The notes below the pieces were generated by a model. It was not told the DNA's origin. It saw only the letters and a list, made by a program, of their open reading frames with translations, and made no database searches. From positions 388,060 through 452,059 of the forward strand of contig CAJJDO010000034.1 in the NCBI GenBank assembly GCA_905183005.1: 64,000 nucleotides of DNA, written 5' to 3'. This document shows, piece by piece, positions 63,214-64,000 of the stretch. Position 1 is the first letter of the stretch. The number at the start of each line of letters is the position of its first letter. The position numbers and the translations under genes were made by a program. The DNA is from Paramecium pentaurelia (taxonomy: Eukaryota; Ciliophora; Oligohymenophorea; Peniculida; Parameciidae).

Positions 63214-64000
63214 ATGAATGAGTTTTAATTCATATAGAAATTAGGAACTGGTAGCTTTGGGAATGTAAATTTATATCTTCATAAACCAACACAAAAAAAA
63301 TATGCAATTAAAATTGTACATTTTAATAATATTTTAGATGCCTGGAGATACAATTACTAATTAATATGAAAGTGAAGGAATAGAAAGAGAAATTAGAGTT
63401 CATAAAAAATGCAAAAATCCAAATATAGTTTAACTCTATGATTCATTTTATGAAAATGATTCTATTTTTATTGTTATTGAATATCTTGAAAATGGTAACT
63501 ATATATTAAAATAAAATTAGGCAATTTATTTGCACATATTTAAAAGAATCCACCTATGAGTGAATAAGAAGCATGTAAATATTTCGTTTAAACATGTCTT
63601 GCATTATAATATATGCATTAAAATAATGTATTTCATAGAGATATCAAACCAGAAAATCTTTTATTAGATGAAAAATTTAATTTGAAAGTATGTGATTTTG
63701 GTTGGTGTGCTGAAAATATACATTAAAAGAGAAAGACTTTTTGTGGAACCTATGAATATATGGCACCTGAAATAGTAATGGAAATTATGTATGATTATAA
63801 AATTGATTTATGGTCATTGGGAATATTGTTATTTGAATTACTACATAAATATGCACCATTTAAAGGAAAAGATTTTAAAGAAATTTCAGTTGCTATTAAA
63901 TAATGTTAACCCAAAATTAAACCATCAGTATCAAAAGAAGCTTANCAACTTTTACTTGTGTTTTAAGATTATATATTAAAAAAGGATCAAATGTATATAT
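63214..64000 (+). CDS. Aurora-like protein kinase, 3' truncated by window end
   Basis: Starts at ATG 63214 (MNEFQFIQKLGTGSFGNVNL) with introns 63325-63346 and 63499-63524, and is open to the end. Kinase features: glycine loop GTGSFGNV, KKYAIKI, VFHRDIKPENLLLD, VCDFGWCAEN (Aurora kinases have DFGWS), KTFCGTYEYMAPEI and DLWSLGILLFELL. The N base at 63945 is a single ambiguous position in frame and shows no overlap in the visible sequence. The N-terminal extension is nearly absent, compared with the longer Aurora A/B tails. Probably a mitotic or centriolar/ciliary Aurora-type kinase. Confidence 0.85.

Noticed and set aside
63945..63945. Fourth N as another overlap junction
   Set aside because: The kinase frame continues through it with a single unknown base and no repetition is visible in the 55 bases that follow.

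Overview
The window is macronuclear-type DNA of a ciliate, most likely Paramecium. Four things seen in the sequence support this. It is very AT-rich. Long conserved proteins read through only if TAA and TAG are glutamine and TGA is the only stop. About 80 introns of roughly 20-33 nt with GT(A)...AG ends are needed to keep known proteins in frame. Genes lie tens of bases apart on both strands. Short open frames found with the standard code are fragments of the genes listed here.

Layout. 1-7.8 kb: a partial gene, an EF-hand protein, a secreted permuted papain-like protein and a degenerate double phosphagen-kinase protein. 7.9-17.1 kb: a disrupted gene, an MFS transporter, an AGC kinase and Rab GDI. 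17.2-21.7 kb: a membrane protein and a large secreted Glu/Pro-repeat protein. 22.3-35.5 kb, mostly plus strand: RAP-domain protein, cation/proton exchanger, CFAP221-like ciliary protein, two unknowns with a Q-rich adaptor-like protein between them, and an FLVCR-like transporter. 35.6-41.2 kb: CacyBP/SIP, an unknown, an NT-C2 coiled-coil protein, an IscA-type protein and an FCP1/SCP-like phosphatase. 41.2-51 kb: a GC-rich unexplained island, Lon protease, cystathionine beta-synthase, a TPR protein, a METTL13-like methyltransferase and an unknown. 51-64 kb: an MFS transporter, a DYRK-like kinase, heat-shock factor, a TBC Rab-GAP, a two-cNBD protein, a small unknown, a ULK-like kinase and the 5' part of an Aurora-like kinase.

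Assembly warning. At the N bases 2857, 9958 and 36748 the sequence before the N is repeated right after it for about 1.05-1.1 kb. The first pair differs slightly; the other two looked identical where compared. These look like unmerged overlaps between contigs, so copies of the secreted protein gene, the MFS gene and the CacyBP gene ending or starting at an N are probably not extra genes. Several genes also need a one-base correction near short homopolymers.

There is no operon logic. Recurrent themes are cilia and signalling (CFAP221, RIIa-like, cyclic-nucleotide-binding and EF-hand proteins, exchanger, kinases), membrane traffic (GDI, TBC, adaptor-like protein) and mitochondria (Lon, IscA, RAP protein). 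The points most worth a second look are a perfect heat-shock element in front of the HSF gene, a phosphagen-kinase tandem that has lost its catalytic cysteine twice, and the GC-rich island beside Lon.
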